From positions 1 through 64,000 of IMG/VR virus record IMGVR_UViG_3300044712_001255: a stretch of 64,000 bases of DNA; one strand, 5' to 3'. Origin of the DNA: a virus. The notes beneath the pieces are model-generated. The model had not been told where the DNA came from. It ran no database searches and saw only the letters and a list, made by a program, of their open reading frames with translations. Position 1 is the first letter of the stretch. Each line of letters begins with the position of its first letter. Position numbers and translations under genes: made by a program. This document shows, one piece after another, positions 8,535-17,503 of this stretch.

Positions 8535-8996
8535 ATGGCGAACGGCATTAAGCATTTGATTAGATGCAGGTGTGTCCTGCCTCAGTTCAAGAACTCAAAT
8601 TCTCCCCCGCAGCATCGGTTCATTGTGTTTTCTGTAGTAAATGATGATGATTCTGTTGTGCCAAAGTTTGCGCAATGCAACAACTGCGGAATCATTCACA
8701 AGGTCATAGACGTTTGTCGCTCAGAGTTTACGACAAAAGAAGATATGACATCATTAAAAACGATCGAAGATGTTAAAGCTTCGATTCCTGAGAAGGCTGC
8801 GTTAGCCCTTGAACGTCACAGAGCTGATTTAGCTACGTGGGAAGCCGTGCAATTCATTATAGAAAATAAAAAGTGGGGTGAAGTGGTTGTATTGTCAACT
8901 GACGAGGCAGAAGGCTTGCGACAGGGGAAATACATTCACATTCTTGGCGAAAGCTTGTTTAAGATAGAATCTTTCGCATCGGAGTACGCAATATGA
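8535..8996 (+). CDS. Zinc-ribbon-like protein of unknown function
   Basis: A 153-residue protein. Cysteines C11 and C13 (IRCRCVLPQF) and C48 and C51 (QCNNCGIIH), with C61 nearby, have the spacing of a zinc ribbon folded around a short beta sheet; the remainder is alpha/beta (GEVVVLSTDEAEGLRQGK). I recall similar small zinc proteins in T4-like phages but cannot name a function. The start codon lacks a good Shine-Dalgarno. The stop overlaps the next start as ATGA, so the two are translated together. Confidence 0.6.
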   Translation: MANGIKHLIRCRCVLPQFKNSNSPPQHRFIVFSVVNDDDSVVPKFAQCNNCGIIHKVIDVCRSEFTTKEDMTSLKTIEDVKASIPEKAALALERHRADLATWEAVQFIIENKKWGEVVVLSTDEAEGLRQGKYIHILGESLFKIESFASEYAI

Positions 8997-9235
8997 ACAT
9001 TGGTGAGTTTTCTTCCGAGCGTGATGCAAAGGAAAATCTAACGGCTCGGCAAATTGTGCAAGAGGTTTTGAACTTTGGTGTGAATGACAGGATGATTTTG
9101 CTGATCATACACCAACTAGCGCTTAATCTCGAGAACGTCGAGCACATGAAAGCAGTCGCTCGAGCTGTGGCAGGACTACAAAGCAACGTGTTTCTGATGG
9201 ATCGAACAGATGACGGAGAACTAAAAGATGGGTAG
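8993..9235 (+). CDS. Small unknown helical protein, coupled to ClpP gene
   Basis: An 80-residue mostly helical protein (DRMILLIIHQLALNLENVEH) that I do not recognise. It overlaps the zinc-ribbon gene by 4 nt and the ClpP-type protease gene by 8 nt, so three genes form one coupled unit. No catalytic signature is seen. A role as adaptor or regulator of the protease is conceivable from position alone. Confidence 0.6.
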   Translation: MNIGEFSSERDAKENLTARQIVQEVLNFGVNDRMILLIIHQLALNLENVEHMKAVARAVAGLQSNVFLMDRTDDGELKDG

Positions 9236-9821
9236 AATTGTCGTAAAATCACAGGCAGGTGTTACACGTCCGAGAATGGCGACAACTATCAAGTTGCCAT
9301 TGATGGCTGGGAATTCTGAATCTAGGCTGGTGTATTTGACTGGAGATGTGACAGAAGAATCTATAGCTGAAGTACAGCGTACCATCTTAGATCTTTCGAC
9401 TCACAGCAAGCAGCCAATTCATCTTGTCGTATCCACATACGGTGGCGCCGTGCATGAAATGTTCTCATTGTATGATGTGATGAAGTTTGTGCCATGTCCC
9501 ATTCACACAGTTGCACTTGGTAAGGTGATGTCTGCTGGTAGCCTAATTTTTGCTGCTGGTGAAAAGGGCAATAGGTTGATTGGTGCGTCAACAAGGGTGA
9601 TGATTCACGCATTGTCGGCTGGATTCTATGGCAATTACTTTGAACTTCTAAACAGCGTTGATGAAGTGAAGGAATTGCAGAGGATGTATGTTGAGCGTTT
9701 GGCAAGGGAGACAAAGATGTCTCCAAAGAAGATTGAAGACTTGCTGAACTCAAAACTCGACATGACGATAACGCCAAAGCAAGCAGTTGAACTTGGTATC
9801 GCAGATCGCATCATTGAGTAA
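9228..9821 (+). CDS. clpP: ClpP-family serine protease
   Basis: A 197-residue ATP-dependent protease core subunit homologue, the usual ClpP length. ClpP cleaves unfolded polypeptides in a 14-mer barrel fed by a ClpX- or ClpA-type unfoldase. The catalytic triad can be placed: Ser102 in GKVMSAGSLIF, His127 in TRVMIHALSAG, and Asp178 in KLDMTITPKQAVELGIAD. The substrate-binding strand is VVSTYGGAVHEMF. No unfoldase gene is in the window, so host ClpX would have to feed it, or it may act as a head-maturation-type protease as in some phages. Its distance from the head genes and the presence of a separate gp21-type protease argue against the latter. The phage tmRNA at 49473 makes tagged substrates, a possible functional link. 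Confidence 0.9.
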   Translation: MGRIVVKSQAGVTRPRMATTIKLPLMAGNSESRLVYLTGDVTEESIAEVQRTILDLSTHSKQPIHLVVSTYGGAVHEMFSLYDVMKFVPCPIHTVALGKVMSAGSLIFAAGEKGNRLIGASTRVMIHALSAGFYGNYFELLNSVDEVKELQRMYVERLARETKMSPKKIEDLLNSKLDMTITPKQAVELGIADRIIE

Positions 9822-9852
9822 TTGTTTGTGTAGAAAATGATCGTGCTAGGTA

Positions 9853-11511
9853 ATGTTGTTCAACATGCCTAAGCACGATCTTCTGAAATATTTCCCGTTC
9901 TCAACAATCAGGCCACAACAACAAGAAGCAATTGCGTTTGCATTGAATGCATTTGAATCTGGCAAACGATTTGTCGTGTTGGAACTTGGCACAGGCGTTG
10001 GCAAGTCAGCCACAGGAGTCTGTATTTCTAGATACATGCGTTCTCACAGCGTGGCTGACACAACGTATGGCGTTGGATCGTGGTTTCTAACAACGCAAAA
10101 GATCCTGCAGCAGCAATACATGCGTGATTTTGGTGGTCCACGTCCTACTGACATGAAGACCATCAAGTCTTCTACGAGTTTCTGTTGCCAGATGCATGAT
10201 GATTCTGAGGAGTGTGACAAGCTGACATGCGGTGAAATTCACCGTCTGATGAACGCAAATCAGATTTTCAAAATGCTGTACAAGACCTGCGTGACAAAGT
10301 GCAGGTATAAGCAAGAAAAGTCTGTTTGGATGGAGGCATTGGAAAGCTGCACAAATTATGCATACTTCTTTGCAGAATCACAGTATGCAAAGCAAATTCA
10401 GCCTCGAGAGTTGCTTGTGCTTGATGAGGCGCACACCATAGAAGAACAGCTCAGTAGTTTCGTTGAAATCTCCGTTAGCGAGAGATTCGCTCAGCAACAT
10501 CTTGATGTGAAAATGCCACGTTCATTCGCTAACATGGCGGCTGCGGTGTCATGGATTCGATCAAAATATCTCAAGGCATTGCGCAAAAAGGTGGAAGAAA
10601 TGGGCAAAATGCTTGAGGATATGACGGATGCTGCCAAAAAGATAAAGTCATTTCAAGACTTTGCGCAACGCCACGACCTTCTAGATAAACACATGTGTAA
10701 GGTGAACAGGTTCCTCAAGTCGTACAGAGAAGAAAATTGGGTGATGAACGAGGTGGCACCGCAAGGTAAGGCAATGCGGAAGTTGGAGTTTAAACCTGTT
10801 GATGTGAGTGAATTTGCTCATGATCATCTTTTCAACTTCGGAAAGCACGTTTTGCTGATGTCGGCGACAATTCTTGACAAAGACGTGTTCTGCCGTTCTC
10901 TTGGCATAGACGTTACGCAGACAGAATTTTTGAGAATTGGTTCTCCATTTGATGTTTCAAACAGACCGATTCACATTATGCCCGTTGCGTCTATGTCAAA
11001 GGCTCGTATTGACGAGTCTCTTCCAACGATGGTAGAAGCTGTGAAATTCATTGTTGATCAACACAAGAATGACAAGGGAATTATTCACTGCGTAAATTTC
11101 AAAATAGCACAGTATTTGATTGAGCATTGTGGAAATCCGCGTCTTGTGACACATGACTCTACAAATCGAGATCTGATCTTGAAGATGCACGAAGAGTCAC
11201 CGCAACCATCAGTACTTGTCAGTCCTTCTATGATGGAAGGCGTTGATCTAGCTGATGACAAGAGCAGATTCCAGATTCTGTGCAAAGTTCCATTCCCGTA
11301 CTTGGGTGACAAAGTTATTCAGAAACGTATGCAACGTGATTCACGTTGGTATGACTACAAGACAGTAATGATGACAATCCAGGCGTTCGGTCGTTCTGTA
11401 AGAAATGAGGATGATCATGCAATTTCGTATGTGATAGATTCTGATTGGGAACGTTTCTTCCGTAAGACGAAAAGTATGTTTCCTGACGAGTTCATTCAGG
11501 CGATACGTTGA
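9853..11511 (+). CDS. DinG/XPD-type superfamily 2 DNA helicase
   Basis: A 552-residue ATP-dependent 5'-3' helicase of the Rad3/XPD/DinG group. Walker A is GTGVGKSA (about residues 46-53), the DEAH box is LVLDEAHTIEE (about 190), motif III is MSATILD (about 336), and the arginine-finger motif VI is GRSVRNEDD (about 512). Between motifs I and II lie several cysteines (FCCQMHDDSEECDKLTC, then YKTCVTKCRYK) in the region where this family holds an iron-sulphur cluster. It probably unwinds R-loops or recombination intermediates during phage replication. The first ATG has only AGGTA immediately before it; an ATG four codons later (MPKHDLLKY) is an alternative start. Confidence 0.88.
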   Translation: MLFNMPKHDLLKYFPFSTIRPQQQEAIAFALNAFESGKRFVVLELGTGVGKSATGVCISRYMRSHSVADTTYGVGSWFLTTQKILQQQYMRDFGGPRPTDMKTIKSSTSFCCQMHDDSEECDKLTCGEIHRLMNANQIFKMLYKTCVTKCRYKQEKSVWMEALESCTNYAYFFAESQYAKQIQPRELLVLDEAHTIEEQLSSFVEISVSERFAQQHLDVKMPRSFANMAAAVSWIRSKYLKALRKKVEEMGKMLEDMTDAAKKIKSFQDFAQRHDLLDKHMCKVNRFLKSYREENWVMNEVAPQGKAMRKLEFKPVDVSEFAHDHLFNFGKHVLLMSATILDKDVFCRSLGIDVTQTEFLRIGSPFDVSNRPIHIMPVASMSKARIDESLPTMVEAVKFIVDQHKNDKGIIHCVNFKIAQYLIEHCGNPRLVTHDSTNRDLILKMHEESPQPSVLVSPSMMEGVDLADDKSRFQILCKVPFPYLGDKVIQKRMQRDSRWYDYKTVMMTIQAFGRSVRNEDDHAISYVIDSDWERFFRKTKSMFPDEFIQAIR

Positions 11512-11563
11512 TCGTTTACGTCTAGATGCTGTTTGATACATTTCAAACCGAACCGGAGATACT

Positions 11564-11785
11564 ATGACTACAAAAGACAGCACTACAGACAACGAACTTC
11601 TTGGAATGTGGAATGAGATTCGTCAGCTTGTCGATGATATTGACGTTGATGCGCTGAAGAATGCAAATGGCGTTGCGTCAGCAGGCGTTCGACTTCGCAA
11701 GGGCCTACGATTGCTCAAGGCAAAGGCTAGTAAGCTTGTGAAGCTGTCTGTTGAAAAGGGCAAGGCCGAACACGCAAAGAAGTAA
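11564..11785 (+). CDS. Small basic histone H1-like (Hc1-like) DNA-binding protein
   Basis: A 73-residue protein with an acidic N-terminus and a strongly basic C-terminal half (ASAGVRLRKGLRLLKAKASK, ending AEHAKK). The arrangement of a short helix followed by A-x-R-L-R-K and a Lys-rich helix resembles the Hc1-like small histone proteins found in chlamydiae and several phages, which compact DNA. The start has CGGAG a few nucleotides upstream. It may coat phage or host DNA, but assignment to the family is by pattern only. Confidence 0.5.
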   Translation: MTTKDSTTDNELLGMWNEIRQLVDDIDVDALKNANGVASAGVRLRKGLRLLKAKASKLVKLSVEKGKAEHAKK

Positions 11786-11804
11786 CGCGTGAGTTTCATA
11801 AAGC

Positions 11805-11830
11805 CGAGCCTGCCAATGCTGGTGGGCTCG
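11805..11830 (+). terminator. Probable intrinsic terminator
   Basis: An 11-bp stem (CGAGCCTGCCA with TGGTGGGCTCG, two G-U pairs) around the loop ATGC, followed 6 nt later by a run of four T. It sits just after the histone-like gene, at the end of the ClpP-helicase group. The T tract is weak, so attenuation is possible. Confidence 0.5.
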
Positions 11831-11874
11831 ATGCCATTTTGTGACCAAGTTGCCTAGATATAGCTGAGGAAAAT

Positions 11875-12231
11875 ATGCCCGCACCCAGAGCAGTTCTATA
11901 TGATGTTCATCATAAAGGTTTGAAGATTCATGTTCCGCACACAAAAATATCTGCAAGTGGAATGTTGAAGTCGGGCGCACCAGTAGACGAACTTGATGAA
12001 GTGATCGTAACGCAAATTGTCGTTCCTCCTCCCACGCCTGTTTATGTTCCCGTAGAGGTTCCAGTCGTTGAACCAATCGTGACGCAGGCCATTGAAGAGC
12101 CAGTTGTCGCAGAACAGATTGTTCAGGAGCCAGCACCAGTTATTGATGACCCAGCTCCAGAACAGACGCCAGAAGTTACTAATGATGATGCTGATAAGAA
12201 GGTCGTAAAGAAGAAGTTTGGTCGTAAGTGA
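11875..12231 (+). CDS. Pro/Val/Glu-rich unknown protein
   Basis: A 118-residue protein with a short folded-looking N-terminus (AVLYDVHHKGLKIHVPHTKI). A long low-complexity middle of Pro, Val, Glu and Ile follows (VVPPPTPVYVPVEVPVVEPI), and then a basic tail (KKVVKKKFGRK). This type of extended acidic-proline segment is common in phage proteins that bridge other proteins. GAGGAAA precedes the ATG at good spacing. It ends directly against the 3' end of the opposing sigma-like gene. Function unknown. Confidence 0.6.
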   Translation: MPAPRAVLYDVHHKGLKIHVPHTKISASGMLKSGAPVDELDEVIVTQIVVPPPTPVYVPVEVPVVEPIVTQAIEEPVVAEQIVQEPAPVIDDPAPEQTPEVTNDDADKKVVKKKFGRK

Positions 12232-12492
12232 TCACAGTTCTAACGACTCTCTTATCTTAGTCTTGATCCCTTTCTCAATTTGACAAATTCTCATACGAGA
12301 TACATTGAACATTTGTCCAATCTTTTCAAGGGTATAGGGTCCGTCTTCTGCGGCTATGACGCTGCAATTTTGTTTCTCTTCCATAGAGACCCAATGACTA
12401 CACGTTTTACGTTCGCAAGAAATGCAACGATCTCTGTGCTCTTTGAAACAAGTCGTGCCGACTACGGGAAGTTTTTTGATAGTTGTTGGCAT
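12232..12492 (-). CDS. Cys-rich protein with sigma70 region 4-like helix-turn-helix
   Basis: An 86-residue protein with two parts. The C-terminal 40 residues (YTLEKIGQMFNVSRMRICQI) follow the sigma70 region 4.2 pattern closely; compare the usual YTLEEIG...V.RERIRQIE. That region reads the -35 element and touches the RNA polymerase beta flap. The N-terminal half has C15, C23, C26, C31 and C43, suggesting a zinc site in place of the rest of a sigma factor. It is too short to be a full sigma factor and may instead act as a transcription regulator or polymerase-appropriating factor. It is divergent from the PhoH gene and has AGAGGA 13 nt before its ATG. Confidence 0.7.
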   Translation of the reverse strand: MPTTIKKLPVVGTTCFKEHRDRCISCERKTCSHWVSMEEKQNCSVIAAEDGPYTLEKIGQMFNVSRMRICQIEKGIKTKIRESLEL

Positions 12493-12519
12493 AAGGAAGA
12501 CAATTCCTCTTTTCTATGT

Positions 12520-12525
12520 TAGAAT
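12520..12525 (+). promoter_or_regulatory. Extended -10 element before PIN-PhoH gene
   Basis: TAGAAT preceded by TGT gives a TGnTAGAAT extended -10. No good -35 is found at 16-18 bp. The predicted leader of about 40 nt carries the AGGGAA ribosome site of the PhoH gene. It lies in the gap between two divergent genes. Confidence 0.4.
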
Positions 12526-12572
12526 GTAATCACAAGCCGATTGCATGTACAAAACGATCGCGCAGGGAACAA

Positions 12573-13958
12573 ATGCAGAAAACGTACGTCATCGATACAA
12601 ATGTGTTGCTAAGTGATCCCAATGCTCTTCAATCATTTGAAGACAACTCTCTCATAGTTCCTCTCGCAGTATTAGAGGAACTTGATAGGCATAAGAATAG
12701 ACAAGATGATGTTGGCGCTTGCGCACGTCAAGTGAACAGAAATCTTGACAAGTTGCGAGAAAAAGGAAACTTGCTAGAAGGCGTTAAGACTGCCGGTGGT
12801 GGTACATTACGCATAGCAAGCATCGATCCAAACGCAACGTTACAGTTACTACCTCCAGAACTTGAGGGCGCAAAGGTCGACAATTTGATCATTGCGTTTA
12901 TGTTACAACAACGTGCATCAGGTAATCAGTCAATTTTGGTGTCAAAAGACATCAACGTTAGAATAAAGTGCGATGCGCTTGGAATCAAATGCGAAGATTA
13001 CAAGAAGATGCGTGTTGCCGATGATCCTAAAAAGTTCTATCGTGGCGTTGTTGTACACGAAGTATCAAAAGAGTTCATCAATCAATTCTACGCTGATGGT
13101 GGCATCACGCCAGATCCTTCTTGGGAATTGTTTCCAAATCAGATCGTTGTGTTGAAGAATGTCAGTGGAAATCAGACGCAATCTTCTGCGATTGCACGAT
13201 TTGTTTCTGTTGAGGAAAATGATCGTTGGCTACGGCCCACCCTAAAAATCGAATCTAGTTTTGGGTTGAGGCCTAGAAACAAGGAACAGAATTTTTCTCT
13301 CGACCTCCTGTATGACCCAAGCATCAAGTTGGTGACGCTTGTTGGCCCGTCTGGTACTGGTAAGACATTATTGGCAATTGCTGCCGGCCTTGAACAGAAT
13401 GTTCATATCGGTGATAAGAAGCTAGCAAGGTACGGTAGACTTGTTGTCACCCGTCCAGTTCAGCCAGTGGGTAGAGATATCGGTTTCTTGCCGGGTTCTT
13501 TGTATGAAAAAATGGAGCCTTGGCTCGCTCCTGTGCGTGACAACTTGGCGTTTCTGATGTCAAGTGGAGGCAAAAAGAAGCCTCAGATGAAAGCGACTGA
13601 TGCCTCTGGACAACGCATTGATCCGTACATGTCATTGATGATCGAAAAGGGTGTCATTGAGATCGAGGCGATCTCGTACATCAGAGGCAGATCAATCCCA
13701 GATTCTTATATCGTGATTGATGAAGCACAAAATTTGACGATTCATGAATTGAAGACAATCATCACACGTGTGGGAGAGAACACCAAGATCATTCTTACGG
13801 GTGATATTGAGCAGATCGACAACGTAAACGTCGATGTTTTTAGCAATGGGTTGTCTTATGCTATCGAGAAGTTCAAGAACACACCCATCGCTGCACACGT
13901 TACGCTTCTAAAGGGCGAGCGCAGCGAGTTAGCTACAATAGCAGCACAACTTCTATAA
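12573..13958 (+). CDS. phoH: PIN-PhoH fusion (RNase domain plus PhoH ATPase)
   Basis: A 461-residue protein combining a PIN-type nuclease domain (residues 1 to about 140; YVIDTNVLLSDPNAL and VPLAVLEELDRHK hold the acidic site) with a PhoH ATPase. The ATPase has Walker A GPSGTGKTLLA near 257, RPVQPVGRDIGFLPG, and Walker B VIDEAQN near 381. The family is known as PhoH2-type RNA helicase/ribonuclease in bacteria, and phoH is widespread in phages. I chose the ATG after AGGGAA; the frame extends 19 codons upstream without a ribosome site. Likely role: RNA processing or turnover during infection. Single-domain phage PhoH proteins lack the PIN part, so the full fusion is worth noting. Confidence 0.9.
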   Translation: MQKTYVIDTNVLLSDPNALQSFEDNSLIVPLAVLEELDRHKNRQDDVGACARQVNRNLDKLREKGNLLEGVKTAGGGTLRIASIDPNATLQLLPPELEGAKVDNLIIAFMLQQRASGNQSILVSKDINVRIKCDALGIKCEDYKKMRVADDPKKFYRGVVVHEVSKEFINQFYADGGITPDPSWELFPNQIVVLKNVSGNQTQSSAIARFVSVEENDRWLRPTLKIESSFGLRPRNKEQNFSLDLLYDPSIKLVTLVGPSGTGKTLLAIAAGLEQNVHIGDKKLARYGRLVVTRPVQPVGRDIGFLPGSLYEKMEPWLAPVRDNLAFLMSSGGKKKPQMKATDASGQRIDPYMSLMIEKGVIEIEAISYIRGRSIPDSYIVIDEAQNLTIHELKTIITRVGENTKIILTGDIEQIDNVNVDVFSNGLSYAIEKFKNTPIAAHVTLLKGERSELATIAAQLL

Positions 13959-14015
13959 TTCAAGCGTTGATTCGGTACCTACATCGCCGCCTGCTGTATA
14001 TTTGTCTCAGACGGC

Positions 14016-15011
14016 ATGAGCGGTATTCTCGACAGCAAGACAAGAGTTTTAGACGTAGTTCTAACAGATGAGGGTCGTCGACAACTTGCATCTGGTAAGC
14101 TACGTCTAAAATATGCGTCATTCACGGATGACGGTGCGTTCTATCGTGCAGATGACGACGGTGTGACTGCTGATGACGCCACGCAAAGATTGTACCTTGA
14201 GAATTGTGAGCTCCCTCAGGACCAGGTGACGTTTCAATCAAACGTTGCAGGTAAAGTGACTCCGTTTAAAAACATCAGCGGTATTACGATAGCTGACGGC
14301 AAGATCATTTCAAATATCTCAAGCTCATTGCTGACGGGATCTAATGATGGATTGATTCTGTCTGGCAGTGATCTTGTTGTGTCTGTTGACGAGTTGCTCA
14401 ACGCATCTATTGACAGCTTCACAAAGCTACGAACTATTGGCACGGTGAATCATCTTCTAGATGATTTCAACTTCGCCGTTTCAGAGAATTCAATACGTTT
14501 TGTTATCACCAATGACAAGCCATTAGCAAAAACGCAACGAAAGATAGCTAACATCACTCAACTCGAGGGGTTGATAGCAGATCCACGCTTTAGTAATCAA
14601 GCAAATTTCCAGTTTTTGCCACCCATACAACGTATGTCTTCTGTCATTGACAAAAAGGACGTTGCTACAATCATTAAAACTTATGGCGTAGGTGACTATG
14701 TTCCTTGGGGGCTTACTTCTCCATTGACGATTTCAAACATAAATGATGAATTGTCGTCGTACGCCAATTTAGGTTTCAGCAAACGTATCAAGTTTGATCC
14801 AACTTCATATGATAATACGTTGTTTGGACAATTCTTTGAACAAACGGAGAATGAATTACGTAAGCTTGACGTGATTGATTACGGAACACATGCGTACGTT
14901 GGCGAGAGCGGACGTGATGTTTGGCAACACGTATTTTTTGCCGGTCGTATGTTGGTGGATGATAACGGAGATGATACGTTCATTCACTACTTTACGTTAG
15001 TGTTTTCTTGA
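14016..15011 (+). CDS. Virion structural protein with LTDxGRxxLA N-terminal module
   Basis: A 331-residue protein opening the tail/baseplate gene block. Its N-terminus (LDVVLTDEGRRQLASG, residues 12-27) is shared with the protein at 23612 (LDAVLTDTGRQFLARN), and I recall this pattern in uncharacterised virion proteins of T4-like phages. The remainder is beta-rich with no catalytic motif. There is no Shine-Dalgarno before the ATG; a TATATT hexamer ends 13 nt upstream, so a very short leader is possible. Exact position in the particle is unknown. Confidence 0.65.
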   Translation: MSGILDSKTRVLDVVLTDEGRRQLASGKLRLKYASFTDDGAFYRADDDGVTADDATQRLYLENCELPQDQVTFQSNVAGKVTPFKNISGITIADGKIISNISSSLLTGSNDGLILSGSDLVVSVDELLNASIDSFTKLRTIGTVNHLLDDFNFAVSENSIRFVITNDKPLAKTQRKIANITQLEGLIADPRFSNQANFQFLPPIQRMSSVIDKKDVATIIKTYGVGDYVPWGLTSPLTISNINDELSSYANLGFSKRIKFDPTSYDNTLFGQFFEQTENELRKLDVIDYGTHAYVGESGRDVWQHVFFAGRMLVDDNGDDTFIHYFTLVFS

Positions 15012-15019
15012 GGTGAACG

Positions 15020-17503
15020 GTGTCAATCATATACAGCGCAGACGCTCTCAGTCATGGCATCATATCGATAGATGAGCAACGATTTGCAAAACTCTATAAT
15101 GTCATGGATTCACAGGCTGGCAAGGTGCTATGCTTTAGGATGTGGTGTTCTGTTGACATTAATCGTGTATTTCAACAAAAAGCATTCATCATCAGGACTA
15201 CAGTATCTTCTCAACTAGTGCCATCGCCGTCTGTTACAGTGAATTTAGAAGGTCAAATAGATAATCAACAGGTTGTACAAAATATGTTGTTGCGTATGGC
15301 AAGACTACGTAACAGCCGTTCACAGATAAAATCATATCAATTGGCTAAGGTTGAAAGCGACATCTCAGCGTTCGTAAATAACGAGTCAGTTCAAGCATTA
15401 AACGCTGGAGTATCTGTTGAAAATGTTCCATCGCAATGGAATAAACAACTTGTTAATCGACAAGTTGCTAATCTACATGAAGCGGGCGATGAGACCGCCG
15501 TGCTTGATAAGTTGGCGTGGTCTACTGGTACGGTACGGAATGCAACTACAACAGCTGCAACAAGAAAATTGATGCTCGACATGATCATGCGTAGCGGGAT
15601 TGATCCAAGTTATGTAGCTGTTATGCATGATCGATCGTTAACGTCAAAACAACAAGTTGATGGTACGGTTCGACAAGCACCGCTTGCGAAAACAAATGAT
15701 GAAGATCATACATCGCAAACAAGACTATTGAACTTTCATGTTGCATCAAACGTAGAAACAACACCAAATACATCTGGTGATATAAGAAATACGTCAAAGA
15801 TAGTGCAAGTATTGGAAAGCACATTACAAAAATCATACGTTATCCCTATTGATGTGCAATTTTCAATTGCAGATCTTCCGTATGATGTTGTTGAGGTTAA
15901 ATTTGAACTTTTGAATGCAAAACGTCAAGCAATCGATACTGTTGTGGTTAGATTACCAGTTCACAATCATTATTCAAGCTATCGTTATCCCATAAAGGCG
16001 CCAAAAGTAAGCCTGTCTCGTGGTAAAGATGATAGTGATGTCACGTTAGAGATAACAAATCTTGACGATAAGACAAGCGGCATCAAGTTGCTACGCAAGA
16101 CGATACAACGTACCATATCTTCTATTGATGATTACGCTGAAGTTGGTGATTTTGATCTATCGCCGGGATCAAAAAGAATAAGCATTCCTGTTGTTGGAAC
16201 ATGGAATTCATATGTGATTTTACGTGTTATCCCATACGGAGTTCAAGGTGAATTATCTAATGAATTCACTAACGTAGTCATTCGACCAAAAAAGGTGTAT
16301 CAACTAACTTCAATTTCGTTAGTTACGAAGATTGTTGATACGGGTATTCAACTTGAGCTTAGGCGCATTCCTTACAACGTTACGTCAGTGCAATTCCTAG
16401 TTCGTAATAAGACATTGCATGAAACTCGATGGTCATTTCTTGGATCTCCACAAGTGATATCTGAAGAGACACGTGCAATTGACACGATATCAGTTGTTGA
16501 TACGCATGTCAAGAATCAACGCATTTACGAGTATTCAGCAAAGCTTTTCTATGATAACGGCGAAGAAGAGCAATGTGGTAGCGCGTTGTTAGAGTTCATC
16601 AAACCACAAGCAAACATAGTTGATACGAAGGTTACTAACGTTACGACACATACGCGTGATGATGATGGCGAAACGAATGTATCATTTTTGATTAATACAC
16701 AGCTTCTAGATAACAACTTCGATATGTTACATGGGTTGTTGAAGGTGCGTGAGATTGACGCCTTTTTTAGCAATGAAGTTGAAAAGGAACGTGCACTTTT
16801 CAAAAAGCTTGTTGCTCATAACGTACAACGAGTGAATATTGTTACGGGTGAACGAGAAGATTTTGGTGTGATTACGAGCGAATCATTTGATGATGCAAAG
16901 ATGCGTGTCAATAGCTCAGTAAAACCGCTGGATGAAGATTACGCGTATCGATACGAGATTTATCCTCTGCTAAGATCGCCTGAAACATTGTTCAAGACGT
17001 TCAATAAGCAGGTAGTTGATCAACGATCAAAGAGACCGTACGTGTTCAATCCAGCAAAATTCTTGCATCCACTGGCACATGATACTGGTACGTTGTATAC
17101 ACCTCTTGGAACACAAATGCTAAGTTCAAAGAGTGATTTTTCACACGGTGTTTTAGGAAATGTTGTAGCAGTAGACGCTACGTTTGGTACGAATACATTC
17201 AATATAGAAAATGTTGATTATTCCTGGAACGATCACGATACGATTAAGCTGTCTTGGCAAACTGAGGGTGATATGACAGCTATCGATCATTTTCTAGTGT
17301 CGAAAGATGTTATGGGCATTCGTACGATCATAGGAAAGACACATTCATCTTATTTGCACAATAACGTTGTGTTTTTGCATCATCTTAACAAGAATGATAT
17401 TGGTGCGTTTCGATATGTTGTGACGGCTATCACAAATGATTATCAAGTCGTTGGTAACGTTGGAGTTAGTGACGTCGTGGAGGTTACAAATGTCAACGGC
17501 TAA
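15020..17503 (+). CDS. Large virion structural protein with FN3-like segments
   Basis: An 827-residue protein starting at GTG behind AGGTGAACG. From about residue 320 the sequence has repeating beta-sandwich character (GKDDSDVTLEITNLDD, YVILRVIPYGVQGELSN) resembling fibronectin type III-like repeats. The N-terminal 250 residues are helical and Gln/Asn-rich. No enzyme motif is seen. It is followed, with a short overlap, by two more very large proteins in the same frame direction. Such a run is typical of baseplate or tail-sheath-associated proteins, but I cannot match any T4 gp by sequence. Confidence 0.65.
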   Translation: MSIIYSADALSHGIISIDEQRFAKLYNVMDSQAGKVLCFRMWCSVDINRVFQQKAFIIRTTVSSQLVPSPSVTVNLEGQIDNQQVVQNMLLRMARLRNSRSQIKSYQLAKVESDISAFVNNESVQALNAGVSVENVPSQWNKQLVNRQVANLHEAGDETAVLDKLAWSTGTVRNATTTAATRKLMLDMIMRSGIDPSYVAVMHDRSLTSKQQVDGTVRQAPLAKTNDEDHTSQTRLLNFHVASNVETTPNTSGDIRNTSKIVQVLESTLQKSYVIPIDVQFSIADLPYDVVEVKFELLNAKRQAIDTVVVRLPVHNHYSSYRYPIKAPKVSLSRGKDDSDVTLEITNLDDKTSGIKLLRKTIQRTISSIDDYAEVGDFDLSPGSKRISIPVVGTWNSYVILRVIPYGVQGELSNEFTNVVIRPKKVYQLTSISLVTKIVDTGIQLELRRIPYNVTSVQFLVRNKTLHETRWSFLGSPQVISEETRAIDTISVVDTHVKNQRIYEYSAKLFYDNGEEEQCGSALLEFIKPQANIVDTKVTNVTTHTRDDDGETNVSFLINTQLLDNNFDMLHGLLKVREIDAFFSNEVEKERALFKKLVAHNVQRVNIVTGEREDFGVITSESFDDAKMRVNSSVKPLDEDYAYRYEIYPLLRSPETLFKTFNKQVVDQRSKRPYVFNPAKFLHPLAHDTGTLYTPLGTQMLSSKSDFSHGVLGNVVAVDATFGTNTFNIENVDYSWNDHDTIKLSWQTEGDMTAIDHFLVSKDVMGIRTIIGKTHSSYLHNNVVFLHHLNKNDIGAFRYVVTAITNDYQVVGNVGVSDVVEVTNVNG

